Under the pieces are notes generated by a model. It was not told the origin of the DNA. It was given only the letters and a program-made list of their open reading frames with translations, and made no database searches. 64,000 bases of DNA from Weissella viridescens. GTDB taxonomy: Bacteria; Bacillota; Bacilli; Lactobacillales; Lactobacillaceae. Each line of letters starts with the position of its first letter. Position 1 is the first letter of the stretch. Position numbers and translations under genes: made by a program. This document shows positions 17,466 to 26,360 of the stretch, piece after piece. Where the stretch lies: contig NZ_JQBM01000001.1 in the NCBI RefSeq assembly GCF_001437355.1, forward strand, positions 62,001-126,000, given 5' to 3'.

Positions 17466-17486
17466 GTGATACCTCGTATGAGTCCG

Positions 17487-17514
17487 AAAAAAAAAGTCGG
17501 GTACACCCGACTTG
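17487..17514 (-). terminator. Terminator of pepC
   Basis: On the minus strand AAGTCGGG/CCCGACTT with a short loop runs into a T run, directly after the pepC stop. Confidence 0.85.
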
Positions 17515-17530
17515 TGTGAGAAACATTCAA

Positions 17531-18859
17531 CTAGGCAAGAGCACCCATTGGATCCCATGGCGCTAGTTTGATTGGTTCAGTTTCAAGGGCAGCTTTTTGG
17601 GCATCGGTTAACAAATCTTTACGAACCACGATTTGGTAAGTGAATTCATCCATCCAGGCATCACTCATCACGAAGAAACCATTCGTTCCAACCTTATCGC
17701 CCCAGCTGTTTTCAACTTTCCATTTTGTAGGTTGGTCGTTTACAAGATCAACACCAGTCAAAACCATGGCGTGTGTCATCATACTTTCACCGTAGTCCAA
17801 GCGTTGTGCCTTGGTTGTATCAAAGTCAACATAAAATAATTCATTCACGTCATACGCATCCAATGCCATAATCCCCTTATCACGAATTGATGATTGTCCG
17901 ACATCGCTACCAAACCAAACAGATTCACCAGCTTGAAGTTGCTTGAGTGCTAGATCTTTTAAATCAGCCATTTCAAGATTAAGATATTGAACGGGCTTCC
18001 CATTAACGACGTTTCCTAACATATCAACACTGTAGGTGTGCATGAACGGTTTGTCGGCAGTAGGGGCATTAATGACACTAATGTAGTCATTGAAGTCGAT
18101 ATCAATATACTTTTTAAAGAAAGATTGTGGGGTTAAGTCCGTTTCTTGTAAGAAGTTGTTGTTTTCATCCCGATATTCAAAGTCGAAAGTTTCAGGTGGA
18201 ATACCCAAAGCCATGGCGAGAACATTATAAACTTCTTGAAGTAGGTCCTGGCGCTTGGTTTCAATCTCACTGGCTGTGGCGTGGTCTGCCACTAATGTTC
18301 GCAAAATATAGGCATGCTTTCGTAATAACTTATTCAAATATTCATTGAGCTGGGTTGAATCTGAACTACTTGCGGTTTCAGGCATTGCTGACTTAGGCAC
18401 GAGGCCGTACTTGTCAAAGATTGACACCATCATATCCCATTGACCACCATCTTGTTGTGGGGTTTGGAGAAGGAAAGCCACTTCGCGACTAGTACGGTCC
18501 AAGTCTGCGGTAGCCAAGATGTTTTCATAGAAGTAATTGGCCTTTTCATATTTGTCCCAGAAGAAGGTGTAGTTTTGTGAAAGTTCAAAGTTAGCAAGGT
18601 TAAAATCACTTGAAAGCTTGTGGCGCATTGTATTTAATGCGGCAAACATCCAGCAACGACCTGACTTTTTCTGATCGGCAACCTTACCAGTATTGAGATC
18701 AATCGAAAATGTAGGGGTGTTTTCGACAAATGTGCTCTGATTTTGGGCAGAATTATTAATGCCGTTCTTCCAGACACTGCGTTGTCCCACACGTTGCGTA
18801 GGATTGGCTAAAAATGCTTCACGAAACTTATTTGTTTCTGATTGTGTAATTTCTGACAT
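17531..18859 (-). CDS. pepC: Aminopeptidase C (bleomycin hydrolase family)
   Basis: 442 residues, normal for PepC. It is a cytoplasmic cysteine peptidase (family C1B) that trims amino-terminal residues from imported peptides. The catalytic Cys lies in KKSGRCWMFAALN (about 72), the His in MMTHAMVLTGVD and the Asn in WKVENSWGDKVG. The C-terminus ends ...MGALA, matching the short tail that lies in the active site of this family. GGAGG is six bases before the ATG. It sits divergent from the MetQ-like and opp genes, consistent with peptide nutrition. Confidence 0.95.
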   Translation of the reverse strand: MSEITQSETNKFREAFLANPTQRVGQRSVWKNGINNSAQNQSTFVENTPTFSIDLNTGKVADQKKSGRCWMFAALNTMRHKLSSDFNLANFELSQNYTFFWDKYEKANYFYENILATADLDRTSREVAFLLQTPQQDGGQWDMMVSIFDKYGLVPKSAMPETASSSDSTQLNEYLNKLLRKHAYILRTLVADHATASEIETKRQDLLQEVYNVLAMALGIPPETFDFEYRDENNNFLQETDLTPQSFFKKYIDIDFNDYISVINAPTADKPFMHTYSVDMLGNVVNGKPVQYLNLEMADLKDLALKQLQAGESVWFGSDVGQSSIRDKGIMALDAYDVNELFYVDFDTTKAQRLDYGESMMTHAMVLTGVDLVNDQPTKWKVENSWGDKVGTNGFFVMSDAWMDEFTYQIVVRKDLLTDAQKAALETEPIKLAPWDPMGALA

Positions 18860-18888
18860 ATGGACCCTCCTTATTTCTAATAATTCTC

Positions 18889-18917
18889 ATTTTACGCCGA
18901 AAATGATTGAAACACAA
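18889..18917 (-). promoter_or_regulatory. pepC promoter with an overlapping TAAAATGAGAA motif
   Basis: On the minus strand TTGTGT and TAAAAT are 17 bases apart. The -10 box runs straight into TGAGAATTATT, giving TAAAATGAGAA, the same string found within the aminotransferase promoter at 48233-48261. This may mark shared control. Confidence 0.55.
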
Positions 18918-18965
18918 TTGATGACAAAAAGTTAAACGTTTAATGAGAAAAAATCATTTTATTGA

Positions 18966-18994
18966 TTGACATTAGCGTTCTTATTCGTTATTCT
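18966..18994 (+). promoter_or_regulatory. Promoter of the T-box leader
   Basis: A consensus TTGACA is followed after 17 bases by TATTCT, placing the start of transcription just before the folded T-box leader at about 19005. Confidence 0.65.
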
Positions 18995-19004
18995 AATGTT
19001 GTTT

Positions 19005-19313
19005 ACGAAGATAAGATGAAGTAGACATTGAAAGATTCTCAGAGAGCTAATGGTTGGTGTGAGTTAGTGATTGGCAAATGTTGAAAATGGTCTTTGAGTC
19101 ATTTGTAGTGGTGAGCCATCATGGGTTGATGTGTAAGCCATTGCCGGAAGTGCCCGTTATCGCACAGCGTATATCCGAACGTTGTTGACTAGTCCAACGG
19201 AAGTGGCGTACGTCTGAGCTTGTGTCAGTAATGATACGAGAAAACTAGGTGGTAACACGATTCAGATCGTCCTAGGATACCCAAAACAGGGGTGTCCTAG
19301 GACGTTTTTATTT
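19005..19313 (+). promoter_or_regulatory. T-box riboswitch controlling the MetQ-like gene (probable Met specifier)
   Basis: About 300 bases of leader carry the AGAGAG bulge motif (19041), the T-box AGGTGGTAACACG (19247-19259) and an adjacent terminator (CGTCCTAGGA.../...TCCTAGGACG, then T's, 19268-19311). Uncharged tRNA pairing with the T-box would prevent the terminator. On the 3' side of stem I, in the usual specifier position, lies ATCATGGG; ATG at 19121-19123 would read tRNA-Met, agreeing with the downstream methionine-type binding protein, though ATC (Ile) is one register away. Confidence 0.85.
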
Positions 19314-19370
19314 TGGCCAAATAAACTGTCAATCGTGTTGACTGAACACATATCTGATGAGGAACATAAT

Positions 19371-20249
19371 ATGAGTAAATTATTGAAGCAAATTGCAGTC
19401 GGTTCAGCAGTATTTGGGTTAGCAACAGTTGTGGGGACGACTGTTTCACAAGCAGATGGGAAAGATACAAAGGACCTGAAGACGATTAAAGTGGGAATTA
19501 ATTCACCTTCAAAGACAGATGATGGCGTTTGGAAACGCGTTAAAGCCAATGGTAAAAAGAATGGGATTGATATTAAACTAGTGACGTTTACCGATTTTAA
19601 CCAACCCAATCAAGCGTTGCAAGACGGTCAAATTGATGCAAACGCATTCCAACACTATGCTTTTTTGAAGGATTGGAATCAACATCACCATGCTGATTTA
19701 CAAGCTGTTGGACAAACGGTTTCAGGTCCAGGACGCTTATATTCTGATAAGCATAAGAGCATCAAAGACATCCCAGATGGTGGGACAATCGCCATTGCAA
19801 ATGATCCAACGAATGAGGCTCGGGCACTATTCTTGTTACAATCGGCGGGCTTGATTAAGTTGAAGAGTGGTGTAGAGAATCCAACCGCCAAAGATGTTGT
19901 TTCAAGTCCCAAGCATTTAAAAATTAAGGAACTTGCGGCTGATCAAACCTTAGCTAGCTTGAAATCAGTTGATGCTGCGGTAATTTCAGCAACTTTTGTG
20001 GAAGCAGCTGGACGTAATCCGGAGTCCGCAATCTATGTATGGAATGTCGATAACAAACACACTCATCAATATATTAATATTATTGCTAGTTCAAAGGCCA
20101 AAGAAAATAAGTGGTATACCAAGGCGTTGGTAAAATCTTATCAAGCGGACAACGTTGCTAATTATATAAATAAAACGAGTCATGGAACTGAGGTACCTGC
20201 TTGGAAAGGCGCTCCACAGCCAAAATTAAAAACAGCTGAACAAAAGTGA
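19371..20249 (+). CDS. metQ: MetQ/NlpA-family substrate-binding protein
   Basis: 292 residues from the ATG at 19371, set by GAGGA seven bases upstream; the frame runs back to 19335 without a better site. A signal-type N-terminus (about 5-28, LLKQIAVGSAVFGLATVVGTTVSQA) precedes a periplasmic-binding-type fold with MetQ motifs (IKVGINSP, NANAFQHYAFL-like, IAIANDPTNEARALFLLQSAGLI). It likely delivers methionine to an ABC importer. There is no cysteine anywhere, so no lipobox; export by ordinary signal peptidase or retention by the hydrophobic helix is implied. No metN or metP follows. Controlled by the T-box before it. Confidence 0.85.
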   Translation: MSKLLKQIAVGSAVFGLATVVGTTVSQADGKDTKDLKTIKVGINSPSKTDDGVWKRVKANGKKNGIDIKLVTFTDFNQPNQALQDGQIDANAFQHYAFLKDWNQHHHADLQAVGQTVSGPGRLYSDKHKSIKDIPDGGTIAIANDPTNEARALFLLQSAGLIKLKSGVENPTAKDVVSSPKHLKIKELAADQTLASLKSVDAAVISATFVEAAGRNPESAIYVWNVDNKHTHQYINIIASSKAKENKWYTKALVKSYQADNVANYINKTSHGTEVPAWKGAPQPKLKTAEQK

Positions 20250-20270
20250 GGGAAATAAATGAGAAAACAC

Positions 20271-20299
20271 TTTTAATTCTCATTTAACTAAGTTATAAT
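20271..20299 (+). promoter_or_regulatory. Promoter upstream of opp with TGAGAA inverted repeat
   Basis: TTTTAA and TATAAT are 17 bases apart. Overlapping it, AAATGAGAA (20257) and TTCTCATTT (20277) form a 9-bp inverted repeat with an 11-base centre. Transcripts would then run into the hairpin at 20413-20448. Confidence 0.5.
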
Positions 20300-20412
20300 C
20301 TCAAATACAAGCACAACGATAGCGTTTGATGTTCCTTTCCAAATTTTATAAACATAAATATACAACCATACTACTCAAAAACATCTTCATTATCTGCTGT
20401 GTTCTGTATGCG

Positions 20413-20448
20413 AAGCCTTATCAGGTTTACACCTGGTAAGGCTTTTTT
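20413..20448 (+). terminator. Terminator between the metQ-side promoter and oppD
   Basis: AAGCCTTATCAGGT pairs with ACCTGGTAAGGCTT over a four-base loop and ends in six T's. It lies about 150 bases downstream of a good promoter and about 100 bases before oppD, so it could end a small RNA, act as an attenuator, or simply terminate metQ. Confidence 0.85.
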
Positions 20449-20547
20449 AGTGCAATAGTGGCATTTTTTAATAAAACACTTGCATTTATGTCTTTAATAT
20501 TAGAGAATACTAATAATTTAATTTTTAAGGATGAGGAGAGCAAGTGT

Positions 20548-21549
20548 ATGGTTGGTGATGATTTACTGAATGCAAAAAAAGTAACAGTTTCATTTTTAAT
20601 CAATGGTGAATGGCAGACAGGAATTTATGATGTTGATTTAGATATCGCACATGGAGAGGTGCTTGCGTTAGTCGGTGAATCTGGGTCAGGTAAAAGTACC
20701 TTTGCCACCTCAGTCATTGGTTTGCATAATAAAAAACAAACCCACGTGACGGGGAGTATCACCTTAGATGGACAGGAATTGATTGATTTACCAGACGCAG
20801 AAGAAAATCGCGTTCGTGGAGAAAAGATTGGCATGATTTTCCAAGATCCGTTGGCCGCTTTAAACCCACTCATGAAAATTGGACAACAAATTCAAGAGAC
20901 ATTGGATATTCATGATGTCTATCAAAAGGATCAATATCATGCACGTGTGATTGAACTATTGGATGAAGTTGGCATTGTTAATCCGGAGCGAACAGCTAAA
21001 CAATATCCACATGAACTATCTGGAGGGATGCGTCAACGTGTCATGATTGCGTTAGCTATCGCAAATGATCCGGACTTGATTATTGCAGATGAACCAACAA
21101 CTGCGTTAGATACGACTATTCAAGCGCAGATTTTAGATGTTCTGCTTGAAATTCGTGACCGTAAGGAAACTGGGATCTTATTGATTACCCATGATTTAGG
21201 TGTCGTAGCTGAGGTTGCTGACTCGGTGGCTGTTATGTACGCTGGACAAATTGTTGAAAAAGCTTCAGTTCAAGAATTATTTGAACATCCACTACATCCT
21301 TATACACGTTCGCTCTTGCGTTCAAACCCTGAGGTCGATCGTGAAGATGATGAACTCTACGTTATTCCAGGTACGGTTCCCGCATTATCCGAAATGGACC
21401 ACCACAAGGATTTGTTCTTACAACGTGTTCCGTGGATGCAAGACGAAGCAGACGTAGACATTCCCGATGAACTTGTTGAAGCGCGACCAAATCATTTTGT
21501 ACGAGGAACCGCTTGGCGCACATTTGAATTTCCAGATCAAAAAGGATAG
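20548..21549 (+). CDS. oppD: Oligopeptide ABC transporter ATP-binding protein OppD
   Basis: 333 residues from the ATG at 20548, after GAGGAG; in-frame sequence from 20458 has no site. It has Walker [10 protein letters not shown] (about 41), signature LSGGMRQRV, Walker B LIIADEPTTALD, the H-loop ITHDLG, and the OppD-type C-terminal extension (HPLHPYTRSLLRSNPE...PGTVP) that in some homologues binds an iron-sulfur cluster; here the Cys residues of that region are absent. It powers peptide import together with OppF. Confidence 0.93.
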   Translation: MVGDDLLNAKKVTVSFLINGEWQTGIYDVDLDIAHGEVLALVGESGSGKSTFATSVIGLHNKKQTHVTGSITLDGQELIDLPDAEENRVRGEKIGMIFQDPLAALNPLMKIGQQIQETLDIHDVYQKDQYHARVIELLDEVGIVNPERTAKQYPHELSGGMRQRVMIALAIANDPDLIIADEPTTALDTTIQAQILDVLLEIRDRKETGILLITHDLGVVAEVADSVAVMYAGQIVEKASVQELFEHPLHPYTRSLLRSNPEVDREDDELYVIPGTVPALSEMDHHKDLFLQRVPWMQDEADVDIPDELVEARPNHFVRGTAWRTFEFPDQKG

Positions 21550-21557
21550 TAAAAGAT

Positions 21558-22532
21558 ATGGCAGATGAAATTTTAAAATTAGAAGGTTTGAAAGTACATT
21601 ATCCCATTCGTTCCGGTTTTTGGAATCGCGTGACGGACAATGTCAAGGCGGTTGATGGTGTTGATTTAACCATTAAGCAAGGTGAAACATTAGGCTTGGT
21701 GGGTGAGTCCGGATCAGGTAAATCAACACTGGGTAAAGTGATTGTTGGTTTAGAAGATATGACTGAAGGAAACTTAGTTTATGAACATGAGCATGTGAAC
21801 ACTGCGGCTGAACGTAAGCGCGTCCAATATAACAAGGATGTTCAGATGATTTTCCAAGACTCGTTGTCTTCCTTAAATCCACGTAAAACCATCTACGATA
21901 TTATTGCGGAGCCAATTCGTAACTTTAATCCTATGGATCCAGTTGCAGAAAATGACCGTATTCGGAAGTTGCTAGATATTGTGGGGTTGCCACAACGGAC
22001 CCTTTTCCAATATCCTTTCCAGTTTTCAGGAGGACAACGACAACGGATTGGAATCGCCCGAGCGCTAGCGACAGATCCGAAACTGATTATTGCTGATGAA
22101 CCGGTCTCAGCCTTGGACTTATCCGTACAAGCGCAAGTTTTGAATTTCATGAAGAAAATTCAAAAAGAATTAGGTATTTCATATCTTTTCATCTCGCACG
22201 ATTTAGGTGTTGTTCGGCATATGACAGACAATATTGCGGTTATGCATCATGGCCGGCTAGTTGAAAAAGGGACGCGTGAGGATATTTTTGAAAATCCACA
22301 ACACATTTATACGCAACGGCTCTTAGCTGCTATTCCATCTGTGAATGTGTCAGAACGAGCAGAAAATCGGGCAAAGCGACGTGCGATTGAACAAACGTTC
22401 GATGAACGTTTTAATGAATTTTATGATGATGAGGGAATGCCACTGCCACTTGTCCAGCTAACCGAGACACATTATGCAGCATTACCACAGCAAGACCAGA
22501 AGGAGACGGACCATGTGGAAAGTAATAATTAG
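21558..22532 (+). CDS. oppF: Oligopeptide ABC transporter ATP-binding protein OppF
   Basis: 324 residues, eight bases after oppD. Walker [10 protein letters not shown], signature [15 protein letters not shown], Walker [15 protein letters not shown] and H-loop ISHDLG are present. The C-terminus is extended by about 60 charged residues ([27 protein letters not shown]...) beyond the usual end. It overlaps oppB by 20 bases, so translation is coupled. It forms the ATPase heterodimer with OppD at the inner face of the membrane. Confidence 0.93.
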   Translation: MADEILKLEGLKVHYPIRSGFWNRVTDNVKAVDGVDLTIKQGETLGLVGESGSGKSTLGKVIVGLEDMTEGNLVYEHEHVNTAAERKRVQYNKDVQMIFQDSLSSLNPRKTIYDIIAEPIRNFNPMDPVAENDRIRKLLDIVGLPQRTLFQYPFQFSGGQRQRIGIARALATDPKLIIADEPVSALDLSVQAQVLNFMKKIQKELGISYLFISHDLGVVRHMTDNIAVMHHGRLVEKGTREDIFENPQHIYTQRLLAAIPSVNVSERAENRAKRRAIEQTFDERFNEFYDDEGMPLPLVQLTETHYAALPQQDQKETDHVESNN

Positions 22533-23472
22533 ACGAATTTTAATCATGATTCCACAACTTTTTATTTTAAGTTTGTTGGTATTTCTATTAGCAAAGATGA
22601 TGCCAGGGGATCCATTTAGTGGATTAATTGGTCCAAACACAGACCCTAAACAGATTGCCGCATTACGTGAGGCAGCAGGCCTAAATGATCCCTGGTGGCA
22701 ACAGTATATCCACTGGATTAGTAATGCCGCTCACGGTGATCTAGGGATGTCATATACCATGAAACAACCAGTCTCAACTTTGATTGGTAGTCGGATGGTG
22801 AATACTTTCTGGCTTTCATTGTTAGCCATGATTTTGACGTATGCACTTGCCATTCCAATGGCCATTTCAGCAGCACGCCACGAAGGCTCACTTTGGGATC
22901 GCATTTTGTTAATTTATAACTCGGTTACTTTTGGTATTCCTGCCTATGTTGTGTACTTACTCTTTATTTTCATCTTCGGATTTACTTTGGGTCTTTTCCC
23001 AACAGGTGGTACAGTCGACCCTAATGTTTCAGGATTCTTCCCAACATTGATTAATAAGATTTATCACATGATTTTGCCAGCAATTACGATGGCATTATTG
23101 GGAACAACAGCAATTTTCACCTACCTCCGTTCTGGTATCTTAGATGAACAAACGCAAGATTATGTGAAAACTGCCCGTGCTAAAGGTGTAAGTGAAGATC
23201 ATGTCTTCACGCGACATATTCTTCGAAATGCCTTGCTACCAATTGCTGCCAATTTTGGTTTTGTCATTACTGGTTTGCTTGGTGGAGCCATCTTCGCTGA
23301 AACAATTTTCGGATATCCTGGACTCGGTAAGTTATTCATTACTGCAATTACAGGACGTGATTACTCAGTGATTACAGCTTTAATTTTGTTGAACGGGTTC
23401 TTAGCCTTATTGGGAGCACTGCTTTCAGATATTATTATGGCAATTGTTGACCCACGAATTCGGATTGAGTAG
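22513..23472 (+). CDS. oppB: Oligopeptide ABC transporter permease OppB
   Basis: 319 residues from the ATG at 22513, which follows AAGGAGA; the ATG lies inside oppF. About six membrane helices, the N-terminal [24 protein letters not shown] typical of OppB/DppB, and the EAA coupling motif ([29 protein letters not shown]) that contacts the ATPases. It forms half of the peptide channel. Confidence 0.93.
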   Translation: MWKVIIRRILIMIPQLFILSLLVFLLAKMMPGDPFSGLIGPNTDPKQIAALREAAGLNDPWWQQYIHWISNAAHGDLGMSYTMKQPVSTLIGSRMVNTFWLSLLAMILTYALAIPMAISAARHEGSLWDRILLIYNSVTFGIPAYVVYLLFIFIFGFTLGLFPTGGTVDPNVSGFFPTLINKIYHMILPAITMALLGTTAIFTYLRSGILDEQTQDYVKTARAKGVSEDHVFTRHILRNALLPIAANFGFVITGLLGGAIFAETIFGYPGLGKLFITAITGRDYSVITALILLNGFLALLGALLSDIIMAIVDPRIRIE

Positions 23473-23482
23473 GAGTAAGAAG

Positions 23483-24379
23483 ATGAGTCGAAAATTAAAA
23501 ATCAAAGAAAATGCAGGAAATGGTGGACTCCTCAAGCGGACGTTAATCCGTGAATTTAAAAAGGATGATTTAGCCCGCTATTCACTTTATATTTTAGTGG
23601 CCTTACTTTTAATCGTCTTTGTCGGGGCATTGTTTATTCCTAAAGCACATTACCTTGATGTCAATATTATAGATCAATATTTGGCCCCCATGACTGATGG
23701 CCATATCCTAGGGACAGACAACGGTGGACATGACATTATTACAATGTTGATTGTTAGTTCGCGCAATTCACTGACAATTGCCTTAGCCGTTACCTTGCTT
23801 ACCTTTGTTTTCGGTACAGTTGTGGGAACAATTACGGGTTATTACGGTGGAAAGGTCGACATGATTGTCATGCGTATGACTGACTTTATTATGATTTTAC
23901 CCGTGTTAATGATTATTATCGTGTTGGTCACAATCGTGCCAAAGTATAATGCCACAACGTTAATTCTATTAATGAGTGCGTTTTATTGGATTGGAACCAT
24001 GCGGTTGGTTCGTTCACGTGTGCTAACTGAATCACAACGTGACTATGTTAAAGCATCAAAAACATCAGGTACATCTAATTTCAAAATTATGTTCCGTGAA
24101 ATCTTGCCCAATATTGCCTCATTGTTAATTGCTGAAGCAACCCTTAGTTTTGCTGGAAACATTGGATTAGAGACTGGGTTAAGTTTCTTAGGGTTCGGAT
24201 TGCCAGCGGGTACGCCATCATTAGGAACAATGATTAATGAGGCCACAAATCCTGAAACGATGACCCAAATGCCATGGACCTGGGTGCCAGCGGCGGTGAT
24301 TATTCTCATTGTCGTTTTGACAATTATCTTCATTGGGCAAGCTTTGCGTCGTGTGGCTGATCAACGTCAAACGAATTAA
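23483..24379 (+). CDS. oppC: Oligopeptide ABC transporter permease OppC
   Basis: 298 residues from the ATG at 23483, preceded by GGAGTAAG. A cytoplasmic N-terminus, about six helices, the typical OppC segment LGTDNGGHDIITMLIVSSRNSL, and the EAA motif (DYVKASKTSGTSNFKIMFREILPNI) are visible. It pairs with OppB. A 100-base gap with its own promoter separates it from oppA, allowing extra expression of the binding protein. Confidence 0.93.
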   Translation: MSRKLKIKENAGNGGLLKRTLIREFKKDDLARYSLYILVALLLIVFVGALFIPKAHYLDVNIIDQYLAPMTDGHILGTDNGGHDIITMLIVSSRNSLTIALAVTLLTFVFGTVVGTITGYYGGKVDMIVMRMTDFIMILPVLMIIIVLVTIVPKYNATTLILLMSAFYWIGTMRLVRSRVLTESQRDYVKASKTSGTSNFKIMFREILPNIASLLIAEATLSFAGNIGLETGLSFLGFGLPAGTPSLGTMINEATNPETMTQMPWTWVPAAVIILIVVLTIIFIGQALRRVADQRQTN

Positions 24380-24413
24380 TGATAATTAAATTAGAAAAGA
24401 ATTAGAAAAACAC

Positions 24414-24441
24414 TTGCTATGTTAAATAAGTAATGTATAAT
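24414..24441 (+). promoter_or_regulatory. Internal promoter for oppA
   Basis: TTGCTA and TATAAT are separated by 16 bases, 40 bases upstream of the oppA start. Binding proteins are usually made in excess over the permease, which such a promoter would provide. Confidence 0.65.
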
Positions 24442-24481
24442 AACTTTATTAGTAAATTTTAATCATATGGGAGTAGAGGCT

Positions 24482-26293
24482 ATGAGTAAAGGAAAATGGA
24501 TTGCAGGTGTGACCGTAGCTGCCGTTGTCTTAGGCGGTGGTGGATATGCGTATTATGCTTCACAGCATAATGATAATGCTACCGGCGGAAAAGTTGGTAA
24601 TTTGAACGTCGAATACAAAAATGATAAAACGATTAAAAAGGGCGGAAATTTGAATGTTGCTTATGAGTCAGATGTTCCGTTTAAAGCACAGTTTGAAGCT
24701 GGGTTAATGGACGATGCTACCATGCAGCAAATGGCAGCTCCCGCCACTGGTGGAAGTGTTAACGGAGGCGGAGGAATTTTCAATGCCGATAACGACTTTA
24801 ATATCCAAAAGGGTGGTCAAGCAGACATTTCCTTTGATAAGAATGCTAAAACAGCGACAGTGACATTGCGTGATGACCTTAAGTGGTCTGATGGCAAGCC
24901 GGTTACGGCAAAAGATTACGAATTTGCCTACGAAATTGTCGCCAATCCCGCCTATGGATCGTCTCGTTGGACTGATTCATTAGCGAATATTGAAGGATTG
25001 AGTGATTACCATGCTGGTAAAGCAAAATCTATTTCTGGTATTACCTTCCCGGATGGCGAAGAAGGTAAAAAAATTAAACTCCAATTTAAGGAAAACAAGC
25101 CAGGATTTAAGCATACTGGTAATGGATACTTCCTCGAAAGTGTATCTCCATACCATTACTTAAAGGATGTTGAACCAAAGAAATTGGCGTCAGATCCAAA
25201 GACAACAACAAAGCCTTTGGTCACTGGTCCGTTTAAGCCTGAAAAAATTGTTTCAGGAGAATCAATTTACTATACGCAAAATAAATACTACTACGGTAAG
25301 AAGCCAAACTTGAAGTCAATTACGTATACAACTGTAGACCCTTCAAAGACAGTAGCTTCGATTAAAGCTGGTAAGTATGATGTGGTCAAGGAAGCCTCAC
25401 CAAGTGTTTATCCACAAATTAAGAAGTTGGGTAATGTTGCTGTGACCGGACAGCAACAACTTTATATCTCTATGTTGAATTTCAACTTAGGTCATTACGA
25501 TACGAAAACATCACAAAACGTACAAGATCGTAAGACGCCATTACAAGATAAGCGTGTGCGTCAAGCTATTGGATATGCACGTAATGTTGACGAAGTTACA
25601 AAGAAGTTTGGAAACGGGTTAACGCAACGTGCAAATACATTAATTCCACCAATCTTTAAGGACTACTCAGACACTAAACTTAAGGGTTACCCTGAAGATA
25701 TTAAGAAAGCCAATAAGCTTTTGGATGAAGCTGGCTGGAAGTGGGATAAGAAACACGAGTTCCGAGAGAAGGATGGCAAGCGTTTGAACTTGACTTACAT
25801 GGCACGTCAATCTAACGGAAACTCTGAAGCCGTTGCTAAGAACTATATCCAACAATGGAAGAAGATTGGGGCCAATGTTACCCTTTATAAGGGTCGTTTA
25901 ACTGACTTCAACACTTATTTGCAGATTACAACTTCACCTGAATCTGGTGCATGGGATTTGACTGATGCAGCTTGGTCACTTTCATCTGACCCATCACAAA
26001 ATGATTTGTTCAGTAAGGGTGCTCAATACAATACTGGCCACTTTACGAGCCCAGAATTGACAAAGAAGTTGAACAAGATTGATTCATCTACAATCAAGAA
26101 CGATAAAGAACGTGCTGAAGCCTTTAAGGATTATCAAAAGTACATGAATGATGAAGCATATGTCATTCCAACGTCATTCAGCACAGATTACACACCAGTT
26201 AACAAGCGTGTAGCTAACTGGTCAATGGCTTATGGTGACAATAATGCTTGGTCTGATTTAGGGGTTACCTCAAATACACCAGCAAAGAACTAA
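24482..26293 (+). CDS. oppA: Oligopeptide-binding protein OppA
   Basis: 603 residues from ATGAGTAAAGG at 24482. A hydrophobic N-terminus (about 6-26, IAGVTVAAVVLGGGGYAYYAS) is followed by a linker and the SBP family 5 fold (DLKWSDGKPVTAKDYEFAYEIV, TGPFKPEKIVSGESIYYTQN, DKRVRQAIGYARNVDEV). Typical OppA proteins are lipoproteins; this one has no cysteine at all, so it is probably held by an uncleaved helix or released. It captures peptides for OppBCDF. Length is normal for lactic acid bacteria. Confidence 0.93.
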   Translation: MSKGKWIAGVTVAAVVLGGGGYAYYASQHNDNATGGKVGNLNVEYKNDKTIKKGGNLNVAYESDVPFKAQFEAGLMDDATMQQMAAPATGGSVNGGGGIFNADNDFNIQKGGQADISFDKNAKTATVTLRDDLKWSDGKPVTAKDYEFAYEIVANPAYGSSRWTDSLANIEGLSDYHAGKAKSISGITFPDGEEGKKIKLQFKENKPGFKHTGNGYFLESVSPYHYLKDVEPKKLASDPKTTTKPLVTGPFKPEKIVSGESIYYTQNKYYYGKKPNLKSITYTTVDPSKTVASIKAGKYDVVKEASPSVYPQIKKLGNVAVTGQQQLYISMLNFNLGHYDTKTSQNVQDRKTPLQDKRVRQAIGYARNVDEVTKKFGNGLTQRANTLIPPIFKDYSDTKLKGYPEDIKKANKLLDEAGWKWDKKHEFREKDGKRLNLTYMARQSNGNSEAVAKNYIQQWKKIGANVTLYKGRLTDFNTYLQITTSPESGAWDLTDAAWSLSSDPSQNDLFSKGAQYNTGHFTSPELTKKLNKIDSSTIKNDKERAEAFKDYQKYMNDEAYVIPTSFSTDYTPVNKRVANWSMAYGDNNAWSDLGVTSNTPAKN

Positions 26294-26307
26294 GCTATTC
26301 TGAAGAA

Positions 26308-26338
26308 GCAATAATCCGAGATGGATTATTGTTTTTTT
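26308..26338 (+). terminator. Terminator of the opp operon
   Basis: CAATAATCC/GGATTATTG with a five-base loop runs into seven T's, just after oppA. Confidence 0.88.
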
Positions 26339-26360
26339 ATTATCTCGAAAGGAGCACGCT

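Noticed and set aside
19262..19609. Minus-strand open frame across the T-box terminator and metQ
   Set aside because: It overlaps a clear riboswitch and the metQ start; no ribosome site.
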